Below are positions 49,719 to 58,843 of a DNA stretch of 64,000 nucleotides, one piece after another. The DNA is from Mycobacterium sp. 852002-51163_SCH5372311 (GTDB taxonomy: Bacteria > Actinomycetota > Actinomycetes > Mycobacteriales > Mycobacteriaceae). How positions within the stretch are numbered: the first letter of the stretch is position 1; each line of letters opens with the position of its first letter. Location: the NCBI RefSeq assembly GCF_001667115.1, contig NZ_LZIJ01000089.1, positions 1 through 64,000 of the forward strand, written 5' to 3'. The position numbers were made by a program, and so were the translations under genes. Below the pieces are notes generated by a model. It saw only the letters and a program-made list of their open reading frames with translations. It ran no database searches and was not told the DNA's origin.

Positions 49719-50659
49719 GACGCCCGCGCGTTGGGATCGAGCCGGGCGCCGCGGGCCCAATCGACGGCGTTCATGGCTTTCTTGCCGGGCGGCTGAATCT
49801 GGCCAAGCCGCACCGGATCCGAGCCGGTCCCGATCCAGACGCTCTTGCGTCCTACCTGAATAGCCCCGGGCGGCAAGGATTCCGGTGCCTCAGGGCCGGA
49901 GTCGAAGTGGACCGGGCCGAGCTTTACCCGCCGATCTCCGATGAGTGTCCACGCCCCGGGATTCGGTGTCACAGCGCGAATCCGGCGATCCACGACCGGC
50001 GCGGGCAGATCCCAGCGCACCCGGGCCTGCTCGACGGTGATCTTCGGGGCCACGCTGACTCCGTCGGTCGGTTGCGGTCGCGGCGTCAGTGTCCCGTCGG
50101 CGATGCCGTCCAGGGTCGTCGACAGCAGCACGGCACCTGAATCCGCCAGCCGCGCAAGCAGATCGCCCGCCGTGTCGGTGGGCCGGATCGTCTCGGTGAC
50201 CACCCCGTAAACCGGCCCGGAGTCCAGGCTTCGCTCGATCTGAAATGTCGTCGCTCCAGTGATGGTGTCCCCCGCGGCGATCGCAGCCTGCACCGGCGCC
50301 GCACCGCGCCACGCCGGCAGCAGCGAGAAGTGCAGGTTGATCCAGCCGTGTGGCGGCACCGCCAGCAACGCGTCACCGAGCAGCGCGCCGTAGGCCACTA
50401 CCGCGCAACACTCCGGTGCCACCTCCGAGAGCTCGCCGACGAACTCCGGCGAGTTCGGCCGCGACGGTCGCAGCACCGGAATACCGCGATCCAGCGCCTC
50501 GCGAGCCACAGCTGACGGCTCTGGCCTGCCCCGCCTGCCGGAGGCGGCATCGGGTCGAGTCAGCACCGCCACCACGTCGTGGCGCGGCGAGTCGACGAGC
50601 AGACGCAGCGCAGGCAATGCGGTTTCCGGGGTGCCGGCGAAGACGAGGCGCACCGGCAC
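49715..50659 (-). CDS. fmt: Methionyl-tRNA formyltransferase
   Basis: Formylates initiator tRNA with 10-formyl-THF; 314 aa. [17 protein letters not shown] begins the protein, and [20 protein letters not shown] near residue 108 carries the catalytic Asn-His-Asp set, with [18 protein letters not shown] after it. The C-terminal domain has [13 protein letters not shown] 50659 start. It overlaps rsmB at ATGA 49715-49718. Confidence 0.96.
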   Translation of the reverse strand: MPVRLVFAGTPETALPALRLLVDSPRHDVVAVLTRPDAASGRRGRPEPSAVAREALDRGIPVLRPSRPNSPEFVGELSEVAPECCAVVAYGALLGDALLAVPPHGWINLHFSLLPAWRGAAPVQAAIAAGDTITGATTFQIERSLDSGPVYGVVTETIRPTDTAGDLLARLADSGAVLLSTTLDGIADGTLTPRPQPTDGVSVAPKITVEQARVRWDLPAPVVDRRIRAVTPNPGAWTLIGDRRVKLGPVHFDSGPEAPESLPPGAIQVGRKSVWIGTGSDPVRLGQIQPPGKKAMNAVDWARGARLDPNARAS

Positions 50660-50715
50660 AGTCTAAGAAAGAGCCGAGCCAGAAAACGCCGGAGCCAGCG
50701 GGGCGCCGCGGAGTT

Positions 50716-51198
50716 CTACATTTCGTCGTCGAGGTACGCCGCCGGTTCACCGCCGGCGGTGGTGAACGCGTTGAGCGCACGCACCAGCCCGTGGCGGTCC
50801 TGAAGCGGCATTTGCTCGACTATGCGGGCGATCTCGGCGCGTCGGTGCGCAGTGACCTGCCGGACGATTTTGCGTCCGTGCGGCGTCAGCGCGGCCAACA
50901 GCTCGCGGCGCGAGGTCGGGTGCGGCATCCGATCGATGAGGCCGGCGCTGACCAGCCGATCGACCATGCGGCCGGTAGCCGACGGCTTGACGCCTAACAG
51001 CCCGGCCAGCGTCGCGAGGTTGATCGGACCCTGGCTGGACAGGATCACCAGGGTCCGGAATTGCGGGATGGTGATGCTCTCGTCCACCAAAGCTATCGAG
51101 CGGGCAGAGATCGCCACCAACAACCGAGACGCGGTCAGCAACGCGTCGGTGATCGCGTCCAGGGAGTCGTCGACCGGTAAAGCATTGTCCGCCGGCAT
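50716..51198 (-). CDS. MarR-family regulator (Rv1404-like)
   Basis: 160 aa winged-helix dimer. LVDESITIPQFRTLVILSS precedes the HTH (NLATLAGLLGVKPSATGRMVDRLVSAGLI, about residues 65-95) and a wing (SRRELLAALTPHG). ATG 51198 gives the length of M. tuberculosis Rv1404 and has GGGGAA 7 nt upstream; an earlier ATG at 51243 is less likely. Rv1404 is known to repress the adjacent methyltransferase gene, and the palindrome in the divergent gap fits that. Confidence 0.92.
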   Translation of the reverse strand: MPADNALPVDDSLDAITDALLTASRLLVAISARSIALVDESITIPQFRTLVILSSQGPINLATLAGLLGVKPSATGRMVDRLVSAGLIDRMPHPTSRRELLAALTPHGRKIVRQVTAHRRAEIARIVEQMPLQDRHGLVRALNAFTTAGGEPAAYLDDEM

Positions 51199-51280
51199 CC
51201 TGGGTTCCCCTTTTCCCGAGCCGTCTATTCGTTTCCGCATCACCGTAAAAGCTATGGCGCGGTGAGTCTAGCAAAGCCCG

Positions 51281-51299
51281 AATGTAGTAGGTGTACATT
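51281..51299. promoter_or_regulatory. Candidate MarR operator
   Basis: AATGTA and TACATT form perfect 6-bp arms with a 7-bp centre, an arm-to-arm spacing typical of MarR sites. A related word ATGTATAC follows at 51307-51314, giving GTACAT-N8-ATGTA. The sites lie 60-95 bp before the methyltransferase ATG. Confidence 0.55.
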
Positions 51300-51374
51300 A
51301 TTGCTTATGTATACTGTTGCTGATACCGTCGACGGCGACGTTGCCCCCATTCTTCGCACCCCCAGGAGCTACCC

Positions 51375-52199
51375 ATGACGATCGACACGCCTATTCGCGA
51401 GGACCAGGACCTTGCGGCCACACACCGTGCGGTATGGGCATCGGGCGACTACGCCCTGATGGCCGAGGAGGTCATGGCCCCGCTCGGCCCAATCCTGGTT
51501 GCAGCGACGGGGATTGGCCCCGGTCAGCGGGTGCTCGACGTCGCCGCCGGGTCTGGCAATATCTCGCTTCCGGCAGCCCGGGCGGGCGCCAGTGTGGTAT
51601 CCACCGACCTCACCCCGGAACTGCTGGACCGATCCCGAAGCAGGGCAACAGAGCTGGGCCTGACGCTGCACTGGCAAAACGCCGACGCACAGGCCCTGCC
51701 GTTCGGCGACGGCGAGTTCGACACCGTGATCTCGGCGATCGGCGTGATGTTCGCACCGGATCAGCAGCGTGCCGCCGACGAACTGGTGCGGGTATGCCGC
51801 CCCGGCGGCACGATCGGCGTAATCAGTTGGACACCAACGGGATTCTTCGGCCGGATGCTGGCCACCATCCGGCCGTACCGCCCCACCCTTACGGCCGCCG
51901 TCCCACCGGCGGCGCTGTGGGGTCGCGAGGATTACGTCCGTGGCCTGCTGGGCGATCGGGCCGACGACGTCAGCATGCGTCGAGAGACGTTGACGGTCAA
52001 CCGCTTTGACAGTGCCGAGGACGTGCACTACTACTTCAGGAATCACTACGGCCCGACGATCGAGGCGTTCGCGAACATCGGCGAGAATGCGGTTCTGGCG
52101 GCCGCGCTGGATGCGGAGCTGATCGCACTCGCGCAGGAGTTCCTGGTCGGCGGGGTCATGGAGTGGGAGTATCTGCTGCTGACCGCGAAGAAACGATGA
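51375..52199 (+). CDS. SAM-dependent methyltransferase (Rv1405c-like)
   Basis: Class I methyltransferase of the UbiE/Methyltransf_11 type, 274 aa. Motif I VLDVAAGSGNISLPAAR near residue 53, followed by STDLTPELL (motif post-I), QNADAQALPFGDGEFDTVI and RPGGTIGVISWTP. Substrate unknown. The ATG at 51375 follows AGGAGCTACC. It is divergent from marR with putative operators between, so it is probably its target. Confidence 0.9.
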   Translation: MTIDTPIREDQDLAATHRAVWASGDYALMAEEVMAPLGPILVAATGIGPGQRVLDVAAGSGNISLPAARAGASVVSTDLTPELLDRSRSRATELGLTLHWQNADAQALPFGDGEFDTVISAIGVMFAPDQQRAADELVRVCRPGGTIGVISWTPTGFFGRMLATIRPYRPTLTAAVPPAALWGREDYVRGLLGDRADDVSMRRETLTVNRFDSAEDVHYYFRNHYGPTIEAFANIGENAVLAAALDAELIALAQEFLVGGVMEWEYLLLTAKKR

Positions 52200-52307
52200 G
52201 CCGGCCTGCACTAGCGTCGTGGGTCGTTTTGAACATCTTCTAATGCCGTGACTTCCGTCGAGATCTAATTGGCGCCTATCCGTCCGCCCGTTCGTCGATG
52301 ATTCACG

Positions 52308-54329
52308 TCAGCCGACGTGCAATGGGTCGATCTGTACCCGGACCGGCTCGTGGGTTTGTCTGGTGCTGAGCACACTGACGGCACGCCGCAGTGCCGCTGC
52401 CAGCTCCAGCCCGCGCTCCCGCGGTACCCGAACCAACATTCTGGTGACGACGGCGCCGGTAGGCGTGCCCGCTGGGCGGCGTGATCCCGGCGGCAGGTCC
52501 ACCGGTCCGAGCAGGTCGGCTTGGAGACGTTCCAGGTCGGGCGATCGGATGGCATCCAGCAGCGCCGCAACGGCTTCGGCAGAGCCGTCCAGGGCGGCCA
52601 GATGCACGCTCGGCGGCAGCCCGACTTCGGTGCGAGCGGCCAGTTCGGCCTCAGCGTGACCGACCGGATCCCACCGGATCAGCGATTGCACCGTCGGGAT
52701 GGACGCGTCGGCAACCACGGTCACCACACCGCCGTCACCGCGGGGCCGCACCAGCGCCGCCGCGGTCATCCACCGCCACAACGCGTCCTCGGCCGCGCGC
52801 AGGTCCTGCCTGCCCAGCAACGCCCAGGTGTCCAGCAGCAGCGCCGACCCGTATCCGCCTGATGCGCGGGGTTCGGCCCCCGGGGTGGCCACCACCACCG
52901 CCGGCCGGGCAGGGACCTCGGAAACGACGGCCTCCCCCGCCGACGTGACGACTGGCGTACCCGGGAATGCGCGGCCGAGTTCCTCGGCAGTGCGCCGCGC
53001 CCCGACGACGACGGCGCGCACCGAATCCGATCCGCAGCGCGTGCATTTCAGCGTCGGCTCCACCCGCCCACACCAGCGGCACGCTGTGCCCGGTGCACCA
53101 CGCTCCTGCAACGACAGTGGGCCCGTGCAGTGCCGGCAACGCGCTATCGTGCGGCAACGTCCGCAGGCCAGCGACGGCACATACCCGCGGCGTGGAACCT
53201 GCACCAGCACCGGTGCCCCACCGTCAAGCGCGGAACGGGCGGCCCGCAGCGCGATAGACGGGATTCGCGCGGTGCGGGCCGCGGGGTCGCGTTCGTCGGC
53301 GTAGCCACGGTCGTCCAGCGCGACCACCCGCGGAGTGCGAGCACGCACCACCGGCCGCGCCGCGACGATGTCGTGGGCCCAGCCGCTGCGCACCAGCGCA
53401 TGCGCTTCGGCGGTGCGCGCATAGCCGCCGATCAGCGCCGCGCACCGCGCCTGATGCGCGCGCAGCATCGCCACCTCCCGGGCATGCGGATACGGCGCCC
53501 GCGGCTCGGCCAGCGTGTCGTCGGCATCGGCCCATATCATGACCAGGCCCAGGTCATTCAGCGGCGCGAACACCGCACTGCGGGTACCGATCACCAGCCT
53601 TGCGCTGCCCCGCAGCGCGGCCAGCCAGCGCCGGTAGCGGGCCGCCGGCCCCAGCCCCGCCGACAGCGCCACCACACTGTGCTCGTCGACGCATGCCGTC
53701 GCGGCCTGCCACAGTGCGTCCAGATCGCGCTGGTCGGGCACGACAGCCAGCACCGAACGACCGGTCCGCACGGTTTGGGCGGCGGCCTCGGCGAACCGGT
53801 CGGCCCACGAGTCGCCGGGTAACGCCTGCCAGACGGCGCGCGCGGCGCGCGATTCGGCCAATGCGGTCAGGAACTGCCCGCCTCGGCCGTACACCTCCCA
53901 TCCGCACGGGTCGACGGGCGCGATCTCCGGGCGAGCGGGGATCGCGATGGGTTCGCGCTCCACCCTGGCGTGCCGGGCCGGCACTGCCAGTCGCAACACG
54001 TCCGGCCGGGTGCCGGCATACCGCGCCGCGACCGCGTCGACCAACCGCCGAATCTCCGGGGTGAGCACCGGTTCGGGCGAGACGACCCGGTCGAGCCAGC
54101 CCAGGCTGCCGGTGTGGTCGGTGTCGTTGCGCCGCTCCAGCAGGAACCCGTCGACCAGCCGCCCATGAAATCGCACCCGCACTCGCACTCCGGGCTGCGC
54201 ATCGTCGGACTGCTCGGCCGATACCAGGTAGTCGAACTCGCGGTCCAGGTGTGGCACGGACAGCATCGGCAGCACCCGCGCGATCGGCTCCACCTGGAGG
54301 GGTGTGCGGGCTGTGCCGCCGCGCGTCAC
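52308..54329 (-). CDS. priA: Replication restart protein PriA, helicase-degenerate
   Basis: 673 aa. The N-terminal DNA-binding domain and the cysteine-rich zinc region are present: CGRCRTIARCRHC then CRWCGRVEPTLKCTRCG (residues about 400-450). The helicase core is eroded: there is no Walker A GKT in the position after VVPDQRDL, and the DEAH box region reads WADADDT. This is the known actinobacterial form, annotated as probably lacking helicase activity. Its start is GTG 54329; it lies downstream of the YhhN-like gene by 71 bp on the same strand. Confidence 0.92.
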   Translation of the reverse strand: MTRGGTARTPLQVEPIARVLPMLSVPHLDREFDYLVSAEQSDDAQPGVRVRVRFHGRLVDGFLLERRNDTDHTGSLGWLDRVVSPEPVLTPEIRRLVDAVAARYAGTRPDVLRLAVPARHARVEREPIAIPARPEIAPVDPCGWEVYGRGGQFLTALAESRAARAVWQALPGDSWADRFAEAAAQTVRTGRSVLAVVPDQRDLDALWQAATACVDEHSVVALSAGLGPAARYRRWLAALRGSARLVIGTRSAVFAPLNDLGLVMIWADADDTLAEPRAPYPHAREVAMLRAHQARCAALIGGYARTAEAHALVRSGWAHDIVAARPVVRARTPRVVALDDRGYADERDPAARTARIPSIALRAARSALDGGAPVLVQVPRRGYVPSLACGRCRTIARCRHCTGPLSLQERGAPGTACRWCGRVEPTLKCTRCGSDSVRAVVVGARRTAEELGRAFPGTPVVTSAGEAVVSEVPARPAVVVATPGAEPRASGGYGSALLLDTWALLGRQDLRAAEDALWRWMTAAALVRPRGDGGVVTVVADASIPTVQSLIRWDPVGHAEAELAARTEVGLPPSVHLAALDGSAEAVAALLDAIRSPDLERLQADLLGPVDLPPGSRRPAGTPTGAVVTRMLVRVPRERGLELAAALRRAVSVLSTRQTHEPVRVQIDPLHVG

Positions 54330-54400
54330 CGGTTACCGCCCGGCGCAGCGAGATTCATGGTTTGACGACATGGTTCTTTGTTACCGGCGCCCACCGACAC

Positions 54401-55186
54401 TCAGTCGTCGGCGGTGACGACAGCGTCGTCGGCTTCGCCGGTTTCGTCGGCTTCTTCGGTTTCGTCGTCGGATCCGTCGAGGGGTTCTCTGCCGAAGAAG
54501 AACCCGGCGGTGATCAGGATCAACGCCGCCGCGTACGACCACCAGACCGGCACCGCCAACAGCTCGTTGCCCAGGATGAACCGGCCGATGGCGATCATCG
54601 CGTCCGACACCGCGAAACACACGGCCCCCACCGCGGTCCACATCGTCGGCAGCTTTGCCAGCAAGGCCGTGCACACCATCGTGCACAACACGACGATGTA
54701 CACCGTCACCGGGAGAGTCAGCTTTTCCGCGCCCAAGTGAGGCCAGAACCAGCTCAATAGCGCGACGCACAGCACGACCATCAGCCCGGCGGCGGAAAGG
54801 CGAGCGCGCGACGGGCCCGAGCGCCACGCCAGCGGAAGCAGTGCGCCCAGGAAACACAAGTGCGCCAACAGGAATGCGCCGAGCCCGAAAACGAACGACT
54901 GCGCCAGCCAGGGAACCGCCAGCAGCCAGTCGCCGACCGCCGAGAGCAGCAGCGCCGGCATTAGCCACCGTCGCTCGCGGACGACGGGGTGCGCTACGGC
55001 GGCCAGCGTCAGCAACGCTGCCATCGAAGCCTTGAACGGCGGTTGCAGGATCCACTGGCCGGTCAGCGCGGCGCCCGGAGGCGAGCTCAACGCGATCACG
55101 GTCAGATATACGCCGTAGGCGATGCCGGCCCATCCGGCGACCACCCAACCGCCGGTCACCAAGCGGTGTGCGTACGGTTCCTCCAT
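54401..55186 (-). CDS. YhhN/TMEM86-like membrane protein (Rv1401)
   Basis: 261 aa with about eight hydrophobic helices and an acidic C-terminal tail ([15 protein letters not shown]). The helices hold the acidic residues of the YhhN/lysoplasmalogenase family: [12 protein letters not shown] and [15 protein letters not shown]. The start is ATG 55186; the open frame to 55366 lies antisense to lipI. Its ATG overlaps the lipI ATG in a CATG (55184-55187), so both begin at the same spot in opposite directions. Confidence 0.82.
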   Translation of the reverse strand: MEEPYAHRLVTGGWVVAGWAGIAYGVYLTVIALSSPPGAALTGQWILQPPFKASMAALLTLAAVAHPVVRERRWLMPALLLSAVGDWLLAVPWLAQSFVFGLGAFLLAHLCFLGALLPLAWRSGPSRARLSAAGLMVVLCVALLSWFWPHLGAEKLTLPVTVYIVVLCTMVCTALLAKLPTMWTAVGAVCFAVSDAMIAIGRFILGNELLAVPVWWSYAAALILITAGFFFGREPLDGSDDETEEADETGEADDAVVTADD

Positions 55187-56150
55187 GCCCAACTTGGACA
55201 CCACTGCCGACGAGAAACCTGACATCGACCCCATCCTGATGAAGGTACTGGATAAGGTTCCGTTCCGGCTATCAGCCGAAGATGGGATCGAGGCAGCCCG
55301 GCAGCGATTGCGCGACCTGAAGCGCCGCGCTCTGCATCCCGAGTTGCGGGTGGAAGACCGCACCATTGTGGGGCCGGGCGGCCCGCTTGGGCTTCGAATC
55401 TATTGGCCGCCAAGCGATTCCACCCCTGTCGCGGCGCCGCCGGTGGTGATGTTCTTCCACGGCGGCGGCTTCGTCATGGGCGATTTGGACACACACGACG
55501 GCACATGTCGTCAGCATGCGGTCGGCGCCGGGGCGATTGTCGTGTCGGTCGACTACCGGCTGGCTCCCGAGCACCCGTACCCCGCCGCGGTCGAAGACGC
55601 TTGGGCCGCAACGGTATGGGTTGCCGAGCACGGCCCGGAAATCGGTGCCGACACCAACCGGCTCGCCCTCGCCGGTGATTCGGCGGGCGGCACCATCGCC
55701 GCGGCGGTGGCGCAGCTTGCCCGGGATCGCGGAGGTCCGTCGGTCGCGTTCCAGCTGTTGTGGTATCCCTCCACGCTGTGGGACATTTCGCTGCCGTCCT
55801 TCACCGAGAATGCGCACGCGCCGATCCTCGACACCGCCGCAATCGGCGCGTTCTCTCGTTGGTACGCAGGCGAAGTCGACTTGTCCGACCCGCCGGCAGG
55901 CATGGCGCCGGGCCGGGCGGAGAATCTGGGCGGCCTGCCGCGCGCCTACATAGGCGTAGCGGGCCACGACCCGCTTCGCGACGACGGCATCCGATACGGC
56001 GAGCTGCTGTCCGCCGCCGGCGTTCCCGTCGAGGTGCACAACGCCGAGACCATGGTGCACGGCTACCTTGGCTACGCCGGCGTGGTGCCGGCGGCCACCG
56101 ACGCAATGGAACGCGGACTGGCCGCGTTGCGGGCTGCGTTACAGGCCTGA
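55185..56150 (+). CDS. lipI: HSL-family esterase LipI
   Basis: 321 aa carboxylesterase of the hormone-sensitive lipase group. Oxyanion hole HGGGFVMG near residue 90; nucleophile [10 protein letters not shown] near residue 162; acid DPLRDDG and histidine MVHGYLGY near the C-terminus. ATG 55185 gives [16 protein letters not shown], matching M. tuberculosis LipI. It is followed 68 bp later by its paralog lipH. Acts on short-chain acyl esters in this family. Confidence 0.92.
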   Translation: MPNLDTTADEKPDIDPILMKVLDKVPFRLSAEDGIEAARQRLRDLKRRALHPELRVEDRTIVGPGGPLGLRIYWPPSDSTPVAAPPVVMFFHGGGFVMGDLDTHDGTCRQHAVGAGAIVVSVDYRLAPEHPYPAAVEDAWAATVWVAEHGPEIGADTNRLALAGDSAGGTIAAAVAQLARDRGGPSVAFQLLWYPSTLWDISLPSFTENAHAPILDTAAIGAFSRWYAGEVDLSDPPAGMAPGRAENLGGLPRAYIGVAGHDPLRDDGIRYGELLSAAGVPVEVHNAETMVHGYLGYAGVVPAATDAMERGLAALRAALQA

Positions 56151-56218
56151 CGCGCGGGCAGAGCAGGCGCGAAGCAGGCGCGAATCAACCTAGATCAGCA
56201 GTTGCGTACGGTAGGCGG

Positions 56219-57202
56219 ATGACCGACCCGACCACTGCCCGGCCACCCATCGATCCGGTGTTCAAAGCGCTGCTCGATTCGGTTCCGCTGACGTTCAATG
56301 CCGCCGAAGGCGTCGAGGTCGCACGCGCCCGGATGAAACAGCTGCAAGCACCCCCGGAAATGCTTCCCCAGCTGCGGATCGAGAATCGGACGATCGGCTA
56401 CGGCGAGCTGACCGATATCCCTGTCCGGATCTACTGGCCTCCGGCCACATCCGAGGCGGGCGGCCAGGGCCTGCCCGTCGTCGTCCTGTACCACGGCGGC
56501 GGCTGGTCGATCGGCGACCTGGACACCCACGACCCCGTCGCACGCACACACTCGGTCGGCGCGGAAGCGATCGTGGTGTCCGTCGACTACCGGCTGGCGC
56601 CCGAGCACCCCTTCCCCGCCGGGATCGACGACAGCTGGGCCGCACTGCGCTGGGTCGGCGAGCACGCCGCCGAACTGGGCGGTGACCCCACTCGAATCGC
56701 TGTGGCCGGCGATTCCGCGGGCGCCAACATCGCAGCGGTCATGGCGCAATTGGCCCGCGACAATGCTGATCAGGGCGGGCCGGCACTGGTTTTCCAATTG
56801 CTGTGGTACCCGTCGACCACAGCCGACCTGACATTGCCGTCGTTCGCCGAGAATGCCGACGCACCGATACTGGACCGCGACGTGATCGACGCATTCATGC
56901 AGTGGTACATCCCCGGTGTCGATATCACCGACCACGCGACGTTGCCCGCCACCCTGGCCCCGGCCAACGCCGCTGACTTGTCCGGCCTGCCCCCGGCTTT
57001 CATCGGCACCGCCGAACACGACCCGCTGCGTGACGACGGGGCGCAGTATGCCGAGTTGCTCAGGGCGGCCGGCGTGCCCGTGGAGTTGTGCAACGAGCCC
57101 AACCTGGTACACGGCTACGTCAGCTTCGCGCTGGTGGTTCCGGCCGCAGCCGAGGCCGCCAACCGCGGAGTGGCGGCTTTGAAAAAAGCTCTGCACGGCT
57201 GA
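56219..57202 (+). CDS. lipH: HSL-family esterase LipH (NlhH)
   Basis: 327 aa. Paralog of lipI with HGGGWSIG near residue 90, GDSAGANIAA near residue 166, DPLRDDGAQ and LVHGYVSF for the acid and histidine. Start ATG 56219 has GGCGG upstream. M. tuberculosis LipH/NlhH is a short-chain esterase; the same is expected here. It is 76 bp before a flavin monooxygenase in the same direction and may be read with it. Confidence 0.93.
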   Translation: MTDPTTARPPIDPVFKALLDSVPLTFNAAEGVEVARARMKQLQAPPEMLPQLRIENRTIGYGELTDIPVRIYWPPATSEAGGQGLPVVVLYHGGGWSIGDLDTHDPVARTHSVGAEAIVVSVDYRLAPEHPFPAGIDDSWAALRWVGEHAAELGGDPTRIAVAGDSAGANIAAVMAQLARDNADQGGPALVFQLLWYPSTTADLTLPSFAENADAPILDRDVIDAFMQWYIPGVDITDHATLPATLAPANAADLSGLPPAFIGTAEHDPLRDDGAQYAELLRAAGVPVELCNEPNLVHGYVSFALVVPAAAEAANRGVAALKKALHG

Positions 57203-57278
57203 CAACGCTGATGGCGACCCGATGGTGGCTACGCTGGCACTACGGCCACAGCTTGGCGGCGTCGGAAGGAGAAGCTGA

Positions 57279-58763
57279 ATGACTGCACAGCCTGACCACC
57301 ACGTGCTGATCGTGGGCGCCGGCTTCTCCGGCATCGGGGCCGCGATCCAGCTCGACCGGGCGGGGTTTCACGATTTCCTGATGCTCGAGGCCGGCGATGG
57401 AGTCGGCGGCACCTGGTACTGGAACACCTACCCCGGTATCGCCGTTGACATTCCGTCGTTCTCCTATCAGTTCTCTTTCGAGCAGAGCCCGGACTGGACA
57501 AGGACCTATGCGCCCGGCCGGGAACTCCAGGCGTACGCCGAACACTGCGTCGAAAAGTACGGGCTGCGCTCCCGAATCCGTTTCGGCACAAAGGTTCTCG
57601 CTGCCGAATTCGACGACGAGCACGGAATATGGCGGCTGCAAACGGACCCGGGCGGCGAAATCACGGCGCGGTTCGTGATCAGCGCCAGCGGCGTGCTCAC
57701 CGTGCCCAATCTGCCCGACATCGACGGCGTGGACTCCTTCGACGGCATCACCATGCACACCGCGCGCTGGGACCACGCTCAGGATCTGACCGGCAAGCGG
57801 GTCGCGATCATCGGCACCGGCGCTTCGGCCGTGCAGGTGATCCCGGAGATCGCACCAATTGTGTCCCACCTCACCGTCTTTCAGCGCACCCCGATATGGT
57901 GCTTTCCCAAGTTCGACGTCCCGCTGCCGACCGCGGCGCGCTGGGCGATGCGGATTCCCGGCGGCAAATTCGTGCAACGGCTCCTCAGCCAGGCTTTCGT
58001 CGAATTGACCTTCCCGATCTCGGCGCAGTACTTCACGGTGTTTCCGCTGGCCAAGCGCATGGCCGACGCGGGCCGCAGCTACCTGCGTCAGCAGGTCGAG
58101 GACCCGGCGGTGCGCGAGCAACTCACGCCGCAATACGCCGTCGGCTGTAAACGGCCCGGCTTCCACAACGGCTACCTGGCAACGTTCAATCGCGACAACG
58201 TCCGTCTGGTCACCCAGCCGATAGACAAGATCACGCCAGGTGCGGTGGCGACGACGGACGGCGAAAACCACGAGATCGATGTGCTGATACTGGCGACCGG
58301 CTTCAAGGTCATGGACACCGACAACGTCCCGACCTATGCGGTCACGGGCAGCGGCGGCCGGTCCTTGAGCCGCTTTTGGGATGAGCATCGGCTGCAGGCC
58401 TACGAGGGTGTCAGCGTCCCCGGATTTCCCAACATGTTCACCGTTTTCGGCCCGTACGGCTACGTCGGATCATCGTATTTCGCGCTCATCGAGACACAGA
58501 CCCATCACATCGTGCGCTGCCTGAAGCGGGCGCGGCGCAGCGGCGCCACCCGGATCGAGGTGACCGAGGAGGCCAACGCCCGGTACTTCGCCGAGATGAT
58601 GCGCAAACGCCACCGGCAGATCTTCTGGCAGGACAGTTGCCGGCTGGCCAACAGCTACTACTTCGACAAAAACGGTGACGTTCCGCTCCGACCCGCCACG
58701 ACGGTGGAAGCTTACTGGCGCAGTCGGCGGTTCGATCTGGACGACTACCGGTTCACCGGGTAG
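57279..58763 (+). CDS. FAD-dependent Baeyer-Villiger-type monooxygenase (Rv1393c-like)
   Basis: 494 aa. FAD site VGAGFSGIGAAI near residue 12, NADPH site VAIIGTGASAVQ near residue 178, and the BVMO fingerprint FDGITMHTARWDH near residue 155 (FxGxxxHxxxW(D/P)). Oxidises ketones to esters or heteroatoms in this family; the substrate is unknown. The ATG at 57279 has AGGAGAAG upstream. A lipH-type esterase before it could hydrolyse ester products, a plausible pairing. Confidence 0.88.
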   Translation: MTAQPDHHVLIVGAGFSGIGAAIQLDRAGFHDFLMLEAGDGVGGTWYWNTYPGIAVDIPSFSYQFSFEQSPDWTRTYAPGRELQAYAEHCVEKYGLRSRIRFGTKVLAAEFDDEHGIWRLQTDPGGEITARFVISASGVLTVPNLPDIDGVDSFDGITMHTARWDHAQDLTGKRVAIIGTGASAVQVIPEIAPIVSHLTVFQRTPIWCFPKFDVPLPTAARWAMRIPGGKFVQRLLSQAFVELTFPISAQYFTVFPLAKRMADAGRSYLRQQVEDPAVREQLTPQYAVGCKRPGFHNGYLATFNRDNVRLVTQPIDKITPGAVATTDGENHEIDVLILATGFKVMDTDNVPTYAVTGSGGRSLSRFWDEHRLQAYEGVSVPGFPNMFTVFGPYGYVGSSYFALIETQTHHIVRCLKRARRSGATRIEVTEEANARYFAEMMRKRHRQIFWQDSCRLANSYYFDKNGDVPLRPATTVEAYWRSRRFDLDDYRFTG

Positions 58764-58772
58764 CGCGAGTCA

Positions 58773-58836
58773 GCGCGAGCAGACACAGAATCGCACGATT
58801 CGTGCGTCAAACGTGCGATTCTGCGTCTGCTCGCGC
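58773..58836. terminator. Bidirectional hairpin, hairpin family copy 2
   Basis: GCGCGAGCAGACACAGAATC plus GCAC (58773-58796) pairs with 58813-58836 with one mismatch and a 16-nt loop. It fills the 80-bp gap between the convergent monooxygenase and cholesterol oxidase, so termination in both directions is likely. The outer half GAGCAGACxCAxAA is shared with 38166-38235. Confidence 0.65.
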
Positions 58837-58843
58837 GGGAAAG

